Source: Thalassorhabdus alkalitolerans (GTDB taxonomy: Bacteria > Bacillota > Bacilli > Bacillales > Marinococcaceae). Taken from it: a stretch of DNA of 64,000 nt. The notes under the pieces were generated by a model. It ran no database searches. It was not told where the DNA came from and saw only the letters and a program-made list of their open reading frames with translations. The stretch is taken from NCBI RefSeq assembly GCF_042656585.1, contig NZ_JBHSPG010000023.1; one strand, 5' to 3'. Position 1 is the first letter of the stretch; each line of letters begins with the position of its first letter. Below are positions 17,303 through 26,497 of the stretch, in pieces. Made by a program: the position numbers and the translations under genes.

Positions 17303-17512
17303 ATGGCTAACAATAACTCATCAAATCGCTTGGTTGTACCTGGAGTCCAACAAGCTCTTGACGAAATGAAATATGAGATTGCTCAAGAATTCGGAGTGAA
17401 CTTAGGAGCTGACACGACTTCCAGAGGCAACGGTTCTGTTGGCGGAGAAATTACAAAGCGTTTAGTTCAAATGTCCGAACAGCAATTTAGCAATGGGCAG
17501 CAGCAACAATAA
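17303..17512 (+). CDS. sspA: Alpha/beta-type small acid-soluble spore protein
   Basis: A 69-residue DNA-coating spore protein. It shows the family core VVPGVQQALDEMKYEIAQEF with the germination-protease site EIAQEFGV, and the second motif SVGGEITKRLV. GGAGGTG precedes ATG at 17303. Expression is expected in the forespore under sigma-G; I could not place a convincing sigma-G promoter. It lies after thiI as sspA does in B. subtilis. Confidence 0.94.
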   Translation: MANNNSSNRLVVPGVQQALDEMKYEIAQEFGVNLGADTTSRGNGSVGGEITKRLVQMSEQQFSNGQQQQ

Positions 17513-17536
17513 AAATTGAATAATATGGCTATACGA

Positions 17537-17563
17537 GGAGAAGGCTTGGCCTTCTCCTTTTGT
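17537..17563 (+). terminator. sspA terminator
   Basis: GGAGAAGGC-TTG-GCCTTCTCC then TTTT, 25 bases after the sspA stop. It lies inside an upstream extension of the next open frame, which argues that the amidohydrolase starts later. Confidence 0.85.
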
Positions 17564-17677
17564 GAGTTTATGTATTTTCTAAGAAGAACAGCAACGCAGT
17601 ATCCTTTTGAGTTGAAAAGCCTGCTTACTTTTGGGAAGATGAAGACTAGAAAACGAAGATACGGGGTGAGAAGAGCG

Positions 17678-19285
17678 GTGGGCACACTTTGGTATAACGG
17701 CAAGATTTATACAATGAATGATGAGAGTGAATCAGTAGAAGCCGTTGTTACACATAATGGACGAATTAAGGCTGTTGGTACTAAAAAGGAAATGAAAAAT
17801 AAATGGAACGAAACGATCACCACATACGTAGATCTTAAAGGAGGCGTTGTATTCCCCGGGTTTGTCGACAGTCATTTACATATGATTGGTTATGGTGAGA
17901 GTATGCTTCGCCTGGATTTATCACAGTTGAAGTCTGCTGACGATATGAAAAAAGCTCTGCTTGAAAAAGCAAGGGAGTTAAAACGGGGGCAGTGGCTTTT
18001 AGGAGAGGGGTGGAATGAAAACAATTTTCCGGACAGAAAAATTTTTCACCGTCAAGAACTGGATGAAATTGCTCCTGACAATCCAGTAGTTCTTACAAGA
18101 GTATGCCGTCACGCAATCCTGGCGAATTCTAAGGCCCTTGAACTCGGCCAGGTTACTGCAGAGACAGAAAATCCTTCTGGAGGGGTTATTGTAAGAGATA
18201 ATGACGGAGAGGCGACAGGTTATTTATTGGATGCAGCTCAGGAACTAGTAAGAGAAGCAGTACCAGAAGTAACCGATGAGTATTTAGAGGAAGCTTTAAC
18301 GGCAGCATTGGATGATATGGTGAAAAAAGGACTTGTGGGCGGCCATACAGAGGATTTGAATTATTACGGAGGGTTTGCTCAAACATTTGATACCTTTACT
18401 AAGGTGATCGATGGCAAGAAAAGAAAATTCAGAGCCCATTTACTCGTGCATCATGAAGTGGTCGAAGATATGAAAAACAAAGGGTTTACATATGGAGAAG
18501 TAAATGAATATCTTTCCTTTGGCGGGATGAAAATCTTTGCCGATGGAGCTCTTGGCGGCAGAACTGCCTTGTTACGACAACCCTACAATGATGCCCCTGA
18601 AACTTCTGGTGTAGCCATGCATACGAGGGATGAATTAAAAGAGCTTGTTAAAAAAGCCCGATCTTTTGAAATGCCAGTTGCCATCCATACGATTGGGGAT
18701 TTGGCATTGGAATATGCGATAGAAGCAGTGGAGGAGTATCCGGCTCCCCCACGTACAATGGACCGCTTTATTCACCTGCAGATTGCTCCATCAGACCTTA
18801 GGGAACGACTCAAAAGCCTTCCGGTTGCATTAGATATTCAGCCGAGGTTTGTCGCTTCTGATTTTCCTTGGGTCGAAGAGCGCCTTGGTACATGGAGGCT
18901 GCCATATTCTTTTGCATGGAAAACTCTTCTTAAGGAGGGATTAAACTGTGCTGGAGGATCGGATGCTCCCATTGAACCAGTGGATCCCCTGTTAGGAATA
19001 CATGCAGCAGTCACCAGAAAAAGCCCGGGGGAAGACCATGAAGGTTATATGCCGGAGCAGAAACTGACTCCCTTCGAAGCAGTCAGCTTGTTTACAACAG
19101 GAAGCGCCAAAGCCATTGGAAAAGAAGAAACCTACGGAAAAATACTACCAGGTTATGCAGCGGATTTCACGGTATTAGATAAAGATATTCTTACTGCTCA
19201 ACCTGATGAGATTTTGACTGCCAGTGTGCTTCAGACTGTTATAGATGAGACAATAGTATATCAAAAAGAGGAAGAGGAGGATTAA
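17678..19285 (+). CDS. Amidohydrolase-family protein, YtcJ type
   Basis: A metal-dependent amidohydrolase of 535 residues, by family a deacylase or imidazolonepropionase-like enzyme; substrate unknown. It starts with a small beta-sandwich (GTLWYNGKIYTM), then metal ligands PGFVDSHLHMIG (about 62-73), MKIFADGALGGR, VAIHTIGDLALEYAI, and GGSDAPIEP near the C-terminus. The frame is open from 17516 but that stretch contains the sspA terminator. GTG at 17678 has GGGGTGAG seven bases upstream and matches the family N-terminus. It lies 2 bases before sppA. Confidence 0.85.
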   Translation: MGTLWYNGKIYTMNDESESVEAVVTHNGRIKAVGTKKEMKNKWNETITTYVDLKGGVVFPGFVDSHLHMIGYGESMLRLDLSQLKSADDMKKALLEKARELKRGQWLLGEGWNENNFPDRKIFHRQELDEIAPDNPVVLTRVCRHAILANSKALELGQVTAETENPSGGVIVRDNDGEATGYLLDAAQELVREAVPEVTDEYLEEALTAALDDMVKKGLVGGHTEDLNYYGGFAQTFDTFTKVIDGKKRKFRAHLLVHHEVVEDMKNKGFTYGEVNEYLSFGGMKIFADGALGGRTALLRQPYNDAPETSGVAMHTRDELKELVKKARSFEMPVAIHTIGDLALEYAIEAVEEYPAPPRTMDRFIHLQIAPSDLRERLKSLPVALDIQPRFVASDFPWVEERLGTWRLPYSFAWKTLLKEGLNCAGGSDAPIEPVDPLLGIHAAVTRKSPGEDHEGYMPEQKLTPFEAVSLFTTGSAKAIGKEETYGKILPGYAADFTVLDKDILTAQPDEILTASVLQTVIDETIVYQKEEEED

Positions 19286-19287
19286 AT

Positions 19288-20286
19288 ATGAATGGGAAAC
19301 GTTGGATAGCTTTGGGGATTGCCGCATTATTGTTACTAGTCTCTGTGTCCTTTCAATTTGTTTCAACAATAGCAACAGGTAACTTTGAAGGGATGTTTGA
19401 GGCAGGAGATGAGCCATGGGAAGAGCATATTGTAGAAGATGGCAGTGAGCTGGGAAGAATAGCTGTGATCGACCTTGAAGGCGTTATTCAAGATACAGGT
19501 ACAGACCAAGGGTTGTTTTCTGGAGGGTATAACCATAGAGAATTTCTTTATATGCTTGAACGTGCCGGAGAAAACAATGATATTGAAGGGATAATAATTA
19601 ATGTGAATACGCCTGGCGGAGGGGTCGTTGAAAGTGCAGAAATTCATGATCGCATCGTAGAAATCCAGGAAGAACAGGGGAAACCCGTGTATGTGACGAT
19701 GGGCAACCAGGCTGCTTCTGGCGGCTATTACGTGGCTGCCCCGGCTGATCGAATCATAGCTCATCCTGCAACCATTACTGGTTCCATCGGGGTGATTATG
19801 CAAAATATAAATATAACAGAACTAGCTGATGATCTAGGAGTAGACTTTACAACGATCCAAAGCGGACCATACAAAGACATTATGTCAGCGACCAGGGAAA
19901 TGACTGATGACGAAGAAGAAATTTTGCAAAGCATCATTGATGAATTTTACGATGATTTCGTTACAGTTATTGATAACGGCCGAGATAATCTGACAGAACA
20001 AGAGGTGCGAGAGTTAGGAGATGGCCGCATCTATTCCGGCACCCAGGCTCACGATGTAGGCTTAGTTGATGACTTAGGAACACTTGCGAATGCCATTGAC
20101 ATCATGAAAGAGGAATATGGTTTAGAAGGAAGCCAGGTTGTCCGTTTTGAGCCGACTTTTCGTTTTAACCAGTTTTTAGGAGTAACAGCCAGAAATTTAG
20201 TTGTCAGTGATATGGAGCTGCTTGGGATAAATAAACTTCTCACCGAACCTAATGCTCCTAGAGCCATGTATTTGTACACGGAATAG
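19288..20286 (+). CDS. sppA: Signal peptide peptidase SppA
   Basis: A membrane-anchored serine protease that degrades remnant signal peptides and aids resistance to membrane stress. It has 332 residues, an N-terminal membrane segment (7-27), the nucleophile Ser144 in NQAASGGYY, and the general base Lys196 in SGPYKDI. Both positions are offset by 3 from the Ser147/Lys199 dyad of B. subtilis SppA. It sits in an apparent operon with the amidohydrolase and yteJ. Confidence 0.94.
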   Translation: MNGKRWIALGIAALLLLVSVSFQFVSTIATGNFEGMFEAGDEPWEEHIVEDGSELGRIAVIDLEGVIQDTGTDQGLFSGGYNHREFLYMLERAGENNDIEGIIINVNTPGGGVVESAEIHDRIVEIQEEQGKPVYVTMGNQAASGGYYVAAPADRIIAHPATITGSIGVIMQNINITELADDLGVDFTTIQSGPYKDIMSATREMTDDEEEILQSIIDEFYDDFVTVIDNGRDNLTEQEVRELGDGRIYSGTQAHDVGLVDDLGTLANAIDIMKEEYGLEGSQVVRFEPTFRFNQFLGVTARNLVVSDMELLGINKLLTEPNAPRAMYLYTE

Positions 20287-20301
20287 GAGGGGGAAGTGAC
20301 T

Positions 20302-20808
20302 ATGGATACTACGTATAACGGAGAGGAAACAAGAACTCCTGAACGAGAAGAAAGTCTAAGACAGGAGGCAGTCTTAGAGGAAAGCCAAAGATATGCAGGG
20401 TTTTGGATGAGATTTTGGGCTTACATTACAGATCTCATTATTGTATTTAGTATCAACGGACTTCTGCTTATACCATTTGCCTTTATTGAAGGAACTAACA
20501 TGAACCTGTTTGGTTTTTTAACAGCCCAAGGAATTATTTCGAGTTTGTCAGCATATATATATTTTCTTTTGATGACAAAATACTTAGGGCAGACTCTTGG
20601 AAAGATGCTTTTTGGTTTGAGGGTTATAAAAAAAGACAATGGCGTTTTAAAATGGTCTGATGTCCTGTTTAGGGAAGTGGTCGGACGGTTTATTCACAGA
20701 AGCCTTGTTATTACTAATATTCTTTATATCGTGGTGGGCTTCACAAATGAAAAACAAGGAATTCATGATATGTTCTCCGATACACGGGTCATTCATGAAA
20801 GAAAGTAA
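20302..20808 (+). CDS. yteJ: RDD-family membrane protein YteJ
   Basis: 168 residues with an RDD domain: AGFWMRFWAYITDLIIVFSI gives the first conserved Arg-Asp helix, followed by two more membrane segments and GQTLGKMLFGLRVIK. In B. subtilis YteJ (SppI) inhibits SppA, consistent with the 15-base spacing to sppA. ATG at 20302 has AGGAGGGG eight bases upstream; GTG at 20296 is too close to it. Confidence 0.87.
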   Translation: MDTTYNGEETRTPEREESLRQEAVLEESQRYAGFWMRFWAYITDLIIVFSINGLLLIPFAFIEGTNMNLFGFLTAQGIISSLSAYIYFLLMTKYLGQTLGKMLFGLRVIKKDNGVLKWSDVLFREVVGRFIHRSLVITNILYIVVGFTNEKQGIHDMFSDTRVIHERK

Positions 20809-20835
20809 GAGAGCGGCACAGCCGCTCTCTTTTTT
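20808..20835 (+). terminator. sppA-yteJ terminator
   Basis: AGAGAGCGGC-ACA-GCCGCTCTCT followed by T-run, overlapping the yteJ stop codon. Confidence 0.9.
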
Positions 20836-21028
20836 ACGTTCAATGAAAAAGTTACGCTGCCTGGTTAAGCAGTGGGGCAGCCATGTTATATGTCAACAAA
20901 GCATCTTTTGATGGAAATATAAAGTAAATGAAATAAAAGCTATTCGTTTTACAAAACCAAAGACAAATTGGCAAACAAGTTTAAAGAAAAAATTGGTTGT
21001 CAATAATGAAGAAAAAAAGGTGGATATT

Positions 21029-21706
21029 ATGATATGGATGTGGTGGGCGTTAGGCATAATAATAGCACTGCTAATCTTGCTATTAATCACCCCAATTCGT
21101 CTTGATGTTACATATTGGCATAATGGGGACGATGACCAGCTCACGATAAAAATAACAGTGTGGAAGGTCATTTCCAAAACCATTGAAGTCCCTGTTATTG
21201 CCATAGACAAAGAATCCCCCTCCTTGGTTTTTAAAGAAGAGGTAAAAGGAGCGGGCGGGGACAAAGAATATATACGAAAAGAAACGCCAAATGAATTAGT
21301 GGAGCAAGTACGTGAGCTTAACCGATGGCTGCAGCAGATTGTCGGTCTGCATCGAATTGCCCGACGCTTTTTAAAACATGTAAAAGTTAAACGATTTAAC
21401 TGGAGCAGCAGCCTTGGGGCTGGGGATGCCAGCACGACCGGATGGCTTTCCGGACTGATTTGGTCCATAAAAGGGTCAATGGCGGGTCTGTTGTCTTCAT
21501 ATCTTACGTTAAAATGTATTCCGGAGCTTAAAGTAGACCCCATTTTTCAGGGATGGGCTTCAAAAACTCATTTAGAGTGCATGGTAACTCTTCAATTAGG
21601 GCATGCTATTTTTGCGGGAATATTAGTTGTGCGTCACACAAAAGGAGAATTCAGTTCGCTTTTTGTAAAGCACAGGCGTTCGGAATCACATAAAAAGGAG
21701 GCATAA
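21029..21706 (+). CDS. ytfI: DUF2953 protein YtfI
   Basis: 225 residues of unknown function. One N-terminal membrane helix (about 3-24) precedes a soluble region. The late segment GWLSGLIWSIKGSMAGLLSS and the C-terminal LGHAIFAGILVV are typical of the family. AAGGTGG lies 5 bases before ATG. It is 2 bases upstream of ytfJ, so a sporulation link is likely, but direct evidence is lacking. Confidence 0.8.
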   Translation: MIWMWWALGIIIALLILLLITPIRLDVTYWHNGDDDQLTIKITVWKVISKTIEVPVIAIDKESPSLVFKEEVKGAGGDKEYIRKETPNELVEQVRELNRWLQQIVGLHRIARRFLKHVKVKRFNWSSSLGAGDASTTGWLSGLIWSIKGSMAGLLSSYLTLKCIPELKVDPIFQGWASKTHLECMVTLQLGHAIFAGILVVRHTKGEFSSLFVKHRRSESHKKEA

Positions 21707-21708
21707 CA

Positions 21709-22149
21709 GTGTCTGAACATCCAATTCAAGGTCTTATGAAAACAGCGATGGAAAATTTAAAAGGGATGGTAGACGTTAACACCATTGTTGGTGATCCCGT
21801 TGAAAGTCCTGACGGAAGTGTCATTGTCCCTGTTTCAAAAGTAGGTTTTGGTTTTGCTGCCGGAGGAAGCCAGTTTATTATGTCTGAGAAGAATGAAGAA
21901 GTAGAAATCCCTTTTGGAGGTGGTAGCGGGGGCGGAGTTTCCATTACTCCTATTGCTTTTCTCGTTGTTAACTCTACAGGGATAAAAATGATTCACCTGG
22001 ATAATAGTACCCACCTTTATGAGAAGCTAATGGAGTTCGCTCCACAGGTGGTAGAAAAAATTCAGCAAATGGTAAACAGCGGTCAAAATCAAAGCGGCGG
22101 AATGACCCCGCCAACACAGTCTCAAAATAATCAAACCCCGCCTTTATAA
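21709..22149 (+). CDS. ytfJ: GerW-family sporulation protein YtfJ
   Basis: 146 residues with the conserved GerW core TIVGDPVESPDGSVIVPVSK and the glycine-rich FAAGGSQF. In Bacillus this forespore protein is needed for proper germination. The GTG start has AAGGAGG seven bases upstream. It follows ytfI, presumably in one transcript. Confidence 0.92.
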   Translation: MSEHPIQGLMKTAMENLKGMVDVNTIVGDPVESPDGSVIVPVSKVGFGFAAGGSQFIMSEKNEEVEIPFGGGSGGGVSITPIAFLVVNSTGIKMIHLDNSTHLYEKLMEFAPQVVEKIQQMVNSGQNQSGGMTPPTQSQNNQTPPL

Positions 22150-22156
22150 GAAAAAT

Positions 22157-22187
22157 GGCCTGTCCTTCATACAGGCCGTTTTTTTTA
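22157..22187 (+). terminator. ytfIJ terminator
   Basis: GGCCTGT/ACAGGCC stem followed by eight T. Confidence 0.9.
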
Positions 22188-22352
22188 TCTACGGCTTTCT
22201 TTGTTATATCTTGTGGTTGACTAAAGATGTTCGGTTACATCTTTAATAAAGATTTATCTAAAATGTGAAACGACCCTAAAATGGTAAATGCTTGAAAGAG
22301 GGGCGGCTGTCATTCTAAGATGGACAGGAAGATATTTCAGGGAGGAGATCAT

Positions 22353-22859
22353 ATGGCAAAAGTAACTTTTAAAGGCAACCCGATGACATTACTAGGAGAA
22401 GAAGTAAAAGAAGGGGACACCGCTCCGGACTTTACAGTATTAGCAAACGATCTGAGCAAGGTTTCGCTCATGGACACAAAAGGAAAGGTAAGACTGATTA
22501 GTGTTATCCCCTCTATTGATACAGGAGTATGTGCAGAACAGACTCGCCGATTTAACGAAGAAGCAGCCAATCTGGATAATGTAGAGGTACTCACTATCAG
22601 CTGTGACCTTCCTTTTGCACAGAGACGCTGGACGGCAGATAAGGATATCGAAAATGTCCAGACACTGTCCGATCATAAGGATCTTTCATTCGGAAAGGCT
22701 TATGGGGTTGTTATGGAAGAGTTAAGGTTGTTGGCTCGATCTATTTTTGTAATCGACAGCAACGATAAAGTAACCTATACGGAGTACGTTTCAGAAGGAA
22801 CAGACCACCCTGATTATGAAGCTGTGTTAAATCATTTAAAAGAGCATACAAACGGGTAG
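22353..22859 (+). CDS. tpx: Thiol peroxidase Tpx, missing the usual resolving cysteine
   Basis: A peroxiredoxin that reduces hydrogen and organic peroxides in the cytosol. It has 168 residues; GGGAGGAG precedes ATG at 22353. The peroxidatic Cys60 is intact in PSIDTGVCAEQT. The resolving cysteine, normally in FAQ.RWC (Cys94), is Thr94 here (FAQRRWT). A different cysteine, Cys84 (TISCDLPFAQ), is present where B. subtilis and S. aureus have Ala. The reaction may be 1-Cys type or use Cys84 to form the disulfide; this is inference. Other family blocks (LSFGKAYGV, ELRLLARSIFV) are normal. Confidence 0.95.
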   Translation: MAKVTFKGNPMTLLGEEVKEGDTAPDFTVLANDLSKVSLMDTKGKVRLISVIPSIDTGVCAEQTRRFNEEAANLDNVEVLTISCDLPFAQRRWTADKDIENVQTLSDHKDLSFGKAYGVVMEELRLLARSIFVIDSNDKVTYTEYVSEGTDHPDYEAVLNHLKEHTNG

Positions 22860-22878
22860 GTACCCATAAGTTGTGCAT

Positions 22879-22912
22879 AGGTGTTTCCTTTTTCAGGAAA
22901 CACCTTGTTACT
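22879..22912 (+). terminator. tpx terminator
   Basis: Perfect 11-bp stem AGGTGTTTCCT/AGGAAACACCT followed by a T-rich stretch. It can act in both directions and also sits near the end of the convergent cupin gene. Confidence 0.8.
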
Positions 22913-22942
22913 TTACTCAGGAGCTTATGGCGTCAATATCGC

Positions 22943-23845
22943 TTAGTGATGTTCCTCAGCCATGGCTATGGCCTTTGTTTCATGCACGGTTCCAAAAGGG
23001 TGCTCTGGAGGTGCATAGATAGTGTAAAGCTTTAGAGGTTGGTTCCCGGTATTGGTTAGATTGTGCCACATTCCAGCAGGTACCATGATAGCGTAGTCTG
23101 CAAAAGCTTCTTCTTCAAAATCCAATTGATCTTCGGTTTCTCCCATTTGAACGAGTCCTTGCCCCTCTTCTATGCGTAAAAATTGATCAACATCAGGGTG
23201 CACTTCCAATCCAATATCTTCACCAACATCGATGCTCATAAGAGTTACCTGCAAGTGCTCCCCTGTCCATATGGCTGTTCGAAAGTTATTGTTTTCTTCC
23301 ACAGCTTCTTCAATATCAACGACGAACGGTTCCTTTCCATAGTCACTTATCCGCGTATCTGCCTGGTCTCTTAAAAAGCCAAGTTGAGCCGTTTGTGCTT
23401 GATTCTCGTATAAAACCCGGGCAAGAGTATTTTGAATAAATGGGTGAAGAGTAAGTAAACAACTCTTTTGATATGCATCTTCCCCCTTGACTTCTTTTTC
23501 ATAAGCTTTTTGCAGTCCTTCTTGATAGTTGTTAAAAGAAGCCTTTTCAATTTGGTACGCAGGCTTCTTGCCAGTGATAGCGGTGTAAAGAGAGGTGAGT
23601 TCCCTTACGTGTCGTCTTTTGTTTTCTGCAGCTTGAAAAAGGTCATTCCTATTTTTTTGGTTTGGCGCTATCTGAGCTAAACGGCTGTAAAGATCAGTAG
23701 TAGAAGCTTCTCCTTTTATCCCAGCAAGCAAGGCTTCCAGTACTTGACGATTTGTTCCTTGGGGCTCTTGCCATTTAGAGCGTAAGGTATGTCTTGCATT
23801 TTCAACATAATAAGGGCTCTGATATACCATAGGCACATAATACAT
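22943..23845 (-). CDS. Ferritin-like domain fused to cupin domain
   Basis: The 300-residue protein has two parts. Residues about 28-165 look like a ferritin-like four-helix bundle (GEASTTDLYSRL, YEKEVKGEDAYQK). Residues about 185-285 form a cupin (motif 1 DIGLEVHPDVDQFLRIEEG, motif 2 PAGMWHNLTN). Iron ligands appear partly lost: the first ExxH has Lys76 before His79, and the second reads Glu147-N-Q-Ala150. The cupin keeps His216 and His261. AAAGGATG precedes ATG. It lies between tpx and ytxK, which adjoin in B. subtilis, so it is an insertion. Function unknown; redox or metal handling is only a guess. Confidence 0.75.
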   Translation of the reverse strand: MYYVPMVYQSPYYVENARHTLRSKWQEPQGTNRQVLEALLAGIKGEASTTDLYSRLAQIAPNQKNRNDLFQAAENKRRHVRELTSLYTAITGKKPAYQIEKASFNNYQEGLQKAYEKEVKGEDAYQKSCLLTLHPFIQNTLARVLYENQAQTAQLGFLRDQADTRISDYGKEPFVVDIEEAVEENNNFRTAIWTGEHLQVTLMSIDVGEDIGLEVHPDVDQFLRIEEGQGLVQMGETEDQLDFEEEAFADYAIMVPAGMWHNLTNTGNQPLKLYTIYAPPEHPFGTVHETKAIAMAEEHH

Positions 23846-24057
23846 ATTGGATCATCCTTTCACCGTTTATGAAAGTATCATATGCCTAATTCATAAGAAC
23901 GTACTTCAATAAAACATGTCTGATGTAAAAACCTGCATGTTTCGTGTTTCCCTCTGCTGTAAGGGTCTCACGTCTCACTTCTAAAAGGTTTCTTTTCAAA
24001 GGAGGTTTTGCTATACTGTCGAAATGGATAAGTATCGGAGATTAGAGGAAAGGAAAG

Positions 24058-25056
24058 ATGAAAATGGAACCGACTACGAAAGTTGAAAAGCTCTATGCTT
24101 TAATAGATGATATGGCGGTAACAATACAGGAGCACACTGATCGAACGTACTTGGAGTCGCTGGCGGAAGCAGGCGAAAATTTATTCCAGGGGAAAGTGGT
24201 ACAAGAGATTCCAGAGAACCATAAAGATAAACTGGAAAAACAGCTTCAAGAAGAAACTCCCGAAGAAATCAAAAGAGAAGAAATCAGAAAAGCATTTCAG
24301 CTTGCAGTGATTAAAGGAATGAAAGAGGCAGTGCAGCCCCACCATGCCATGACGCCGGATGCTGTTGCGTTATTTATGGGATATCTTGTCCAAAAGTTGG
24401 TAAAGAAAAAGGAACATGTGACCCTTCTGGACCCGGCGCTTGGAACCGCCAACTTAACAACAGCAGTATTAAACCAGTTGAGCAAGGAAGCAGTAACGTA
24501 TGGAGTGGAGGCAGATGAAACGCTGTTAAAACTGGCTTTTGTTATTTCCAACCTCCAGGAATATGAGGTGGAGCTATTTCATCAAGACAGCATCGAGCAG
24601 CTTTCGGTCCCTCCTGTAGATGTAATTGTTTCAGATCTTCCAGTAGGGTATTATCCTAAAGAGCATGTAGCTGAAAACTTTGAGCTTAAAGCAAAAAAGG
24701 GGCAATCCTATGTTCATCATTTAATGATTGAAAAAGCAGTGCAATCATTAAAAGAAAGCGGTTATATGGTCCTTCTTATTCCAAACTTTATGTTTGAAAG
24801 CGAAGAAGCTTCCGCGTTAAATGAATATATAAAGAAACATGCTATCACTTTGGGGCTGCTGCAGCTTCCAAGTTCCATGTTTAAATCAGAACAATTTGGA
24901 AAAAGTATCTGGATTTTACAAAAGAAAGGGAAAGAGGCTGTGCAGCCTCGCCAGGCCCTGCTTGCAGAGCTTCCGTCTTTTACGCGCCAGGATGCTTTAC
25001 TGGATATGGTGCGCCAAATTGATAAGTGGTTCAGCGATGAATTAAACATTGACTAA
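24058..25056 (+). CDS. ytxK: Class I SAM-dependent methyltransferase YtxK
   Basis: 332 residues. A helical N-terminal part is followed by an adenine-methylase-like Rossmann fold: motif I LLDPALGTANLTTAVL (about 123-138), then motif IV as VIVSDLPVGYYP in place of NPPY. That altered motif is typical of YtxK, whose substrate is unknown. GAGGAAAGG precedes ATG at 24058; an ATG six bases on is an alternative. It lies upstream of ackA as in B. subtilis. Confidence 0.85.
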   Translation: MKMEPTTKVEKLYALIDDMAVTIQEHTDRTYLESLAEAGENLFQGKVVQEIPENHKDKLEKQLQEETPEEIKREEIRKAFQLAVIKGMKEAVQPHHAMTPDAVALFMGYLVQKLVKKKEHVTLLDPALGTANLTTAVLNQLSKEAVTYGVEADETLLKLAFVISNLQEYEVELFHQDSIEQLSVPPVDVIVSDLPVGYYPKEHVAENFELKAKKGQSYVHHLMIEKAVQSLKESGYMVLLIPNFMFESEEASALNEYIKKHAITLGLLQLPSSMFKSEQFGKSIWILQKKGKEAVQPRQALLAELPSFTRQDALLDMVRQIDKWFSDELNID

Positions 25057-25064
25057 TAACTATG

Positions 25065-25098
25065 GGTCTTTCTTTATGAAGAAAGGCCTTTTATTTTT
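25065..25098 (+). terminator. ytxK terminator
   Basis: GGTCTTTCTT/AAGAAAGGCC stem with one mismatch, followed by TTTTATTTTT. Confidence 0.8.
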
Positions 25099-25302
25099 GT
25101 TCGCGCTTACTTGTCTGAATATCAAGAAAGGTATGAATATGGTTGATATAACAGGGGTTTTCTTGCATTTTATTTCGACAGGTGTTTACAATGATGAAAG
25201 GAAATTCTGGATAAAAGATTAGATAGTTGATATCTGGAGAAATTATTTCTATAAACTTTATCTTATTTAAAACATGCAGGGTGAAAAAAGGAGCGTCAAT
25301 CT

Positions 25303-26490
25303 ATGTCAAAAATCATGGCAATTAATGCAGGAAGTTCTTCCCTTAAATTTCAGCTTTTAAATATGCCTGAAGAAGAAGTACTAACAAAAGGCCTGGTAGA
25401 GAGAATAGGGCTGGACAATCCACAGCTGACAATCGAAGTGGAAGGGGAAAAGAAAAAAGAGACATTTTCTATTCCTGATCATGAAGCTGCTGTAAAGAAG
25501 CTGCTCGACAGCCTTACTGCTAATGGAATTATTCAATCTCTAGATGAGATTGATGGAATCGGCCACCGTGTCGTTCATGGGGGCGAAAAGTTTTCTGATT
25601 CTGTTCTAATTAATGAGGAAGTTCTTGCAGGCATTGAGGAAGTTTCCGAATTGGCTCCTCTTCATAATCCAGCTAATATTGTAGGCATTCGTGCTTTTAA
25701 AGAAGTCCTTCCGGAGGTCCCGGCAGTGGCAGTGTTTGATACAGCCTTCCATCAAACCATGGAAAAAGAAAAATACCTATACAGCATTCCTTATGATTAT
25801 TATGAAAAATACGGAATCCGTAAATACGGATTCCACGGTACCTCACATAAATATGTAAGCGAAAGAGCAGCAGAGCTACTTGACAAGCCTGCTGAAGACT
25901 TGAAGCTTATTTCTTGCCATATCGGCAATGGAGCCAGCATTACAGCAATCGATGGAGGGAAGTCTGTGGATACATCCATGGGATTTACACCGTTAGCTGG
26001 TGTGACCATGGGGACGCGTTCCGGGAACATTGATCCAGCTTTAATTCCTTATCTTATGGAAAAGACAGGAAAAGAAGCAGGAGAGATCGTTAACATCTTA
26101 AACAAGGAAAGTGGGATGCTTGGTTTAAGTGGTTTTTCAAGTGACCTTCGTGATATTGAAGAAAAAGCAGGTAATGGTGATGAACAAGCACAGACAGCCT
26201 TAAACATTTTTACTACCCGCATTCATAAGTATATAGGCACCTACGCAGCGAGTATGAATGGCGTGGATGCAGTGATCTTTACAGCCGGCGTTGGAGAAAA
26301 TAGTGATAAGGTCAGAGAAAAGGTACTAAAAGGATTTGAGTTTCTTGGCCTTTATTTTGATGAATCAAAGAACAATGTACGCGGCCAAGAGGCTTTCTTA
26401 ACGACAGAGGAATCCCCGGTAAAAGCCCTTATTATTCCTACAAATGAAGAGGTTATGCTGGCGCGTGATACAGTTCGGCTGAGCAGCTGA
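25303..26490 (+). CDS. ackA: Acetate kinase
   Basis: AckA converts acetyl phosphate and ADP to acetate and ATP, the overflow partner of acsA in this window. The 395-residue protein has ASKHA-fold motifs MAINAGSSSLKFQL (4-17) and YGFHGTSHKYV (about 175-185), and the nucleotide loop TAGVGENS (about 328-335). AAAGGAG precedes ATG. A possible promoter TTGCAT-18-TACAAT ends near 25193. A clear cre was not found. Confidence 0.97.
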   Translation: MSKIMAINAGSSSLKFQLLNMPEEEVLTKGLVERIGLDNPQLTIEVEGEKKKETFSIPDHEAAVKKLLDSLTANGIIQSLDEIDGIGHRVVHGGEKFSDSVLINEEVLAGIEEVSELAPLHNPANIVGIRAFKEVLPEVPAVAVFDTAFHQTMEKEKYLYSIPYDYYEKYGIRKYGFHGTSHKYVSERAAELLDKPAEDLKLISCHIGNGASITAIDGGKSVDTSMGFTPLAGVTMGTRSGNIDPALIPYLMEKTGKEAGEIVNILNKESGMLGLSGFSSDLRDIEEKAGNGDEQAQTALNIFTTRIHKYIGTYAASMNGVDAVIFTAGVGENSDKVREKVLKGFEFLGLYFDESKNNVRGQEAFLTTEESPVKALIIPTNEEVMLARDTVRLSS

Positions 26491-26497
26491 TTAAACA

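Noticed and set aside
17516..17677. N-terminal extension of 54 codons on the amidohydrolase
   Set aside because: It contains the sspA terminator hairpin (17537-17563), has no ribosome site, and does not match the family N-terminus.
25180..25200. cre site upstream of ackA (GGTGTTTACA)
   Set aside because: Only one half resembles the CcpA site; the other half does not fit the consensus.
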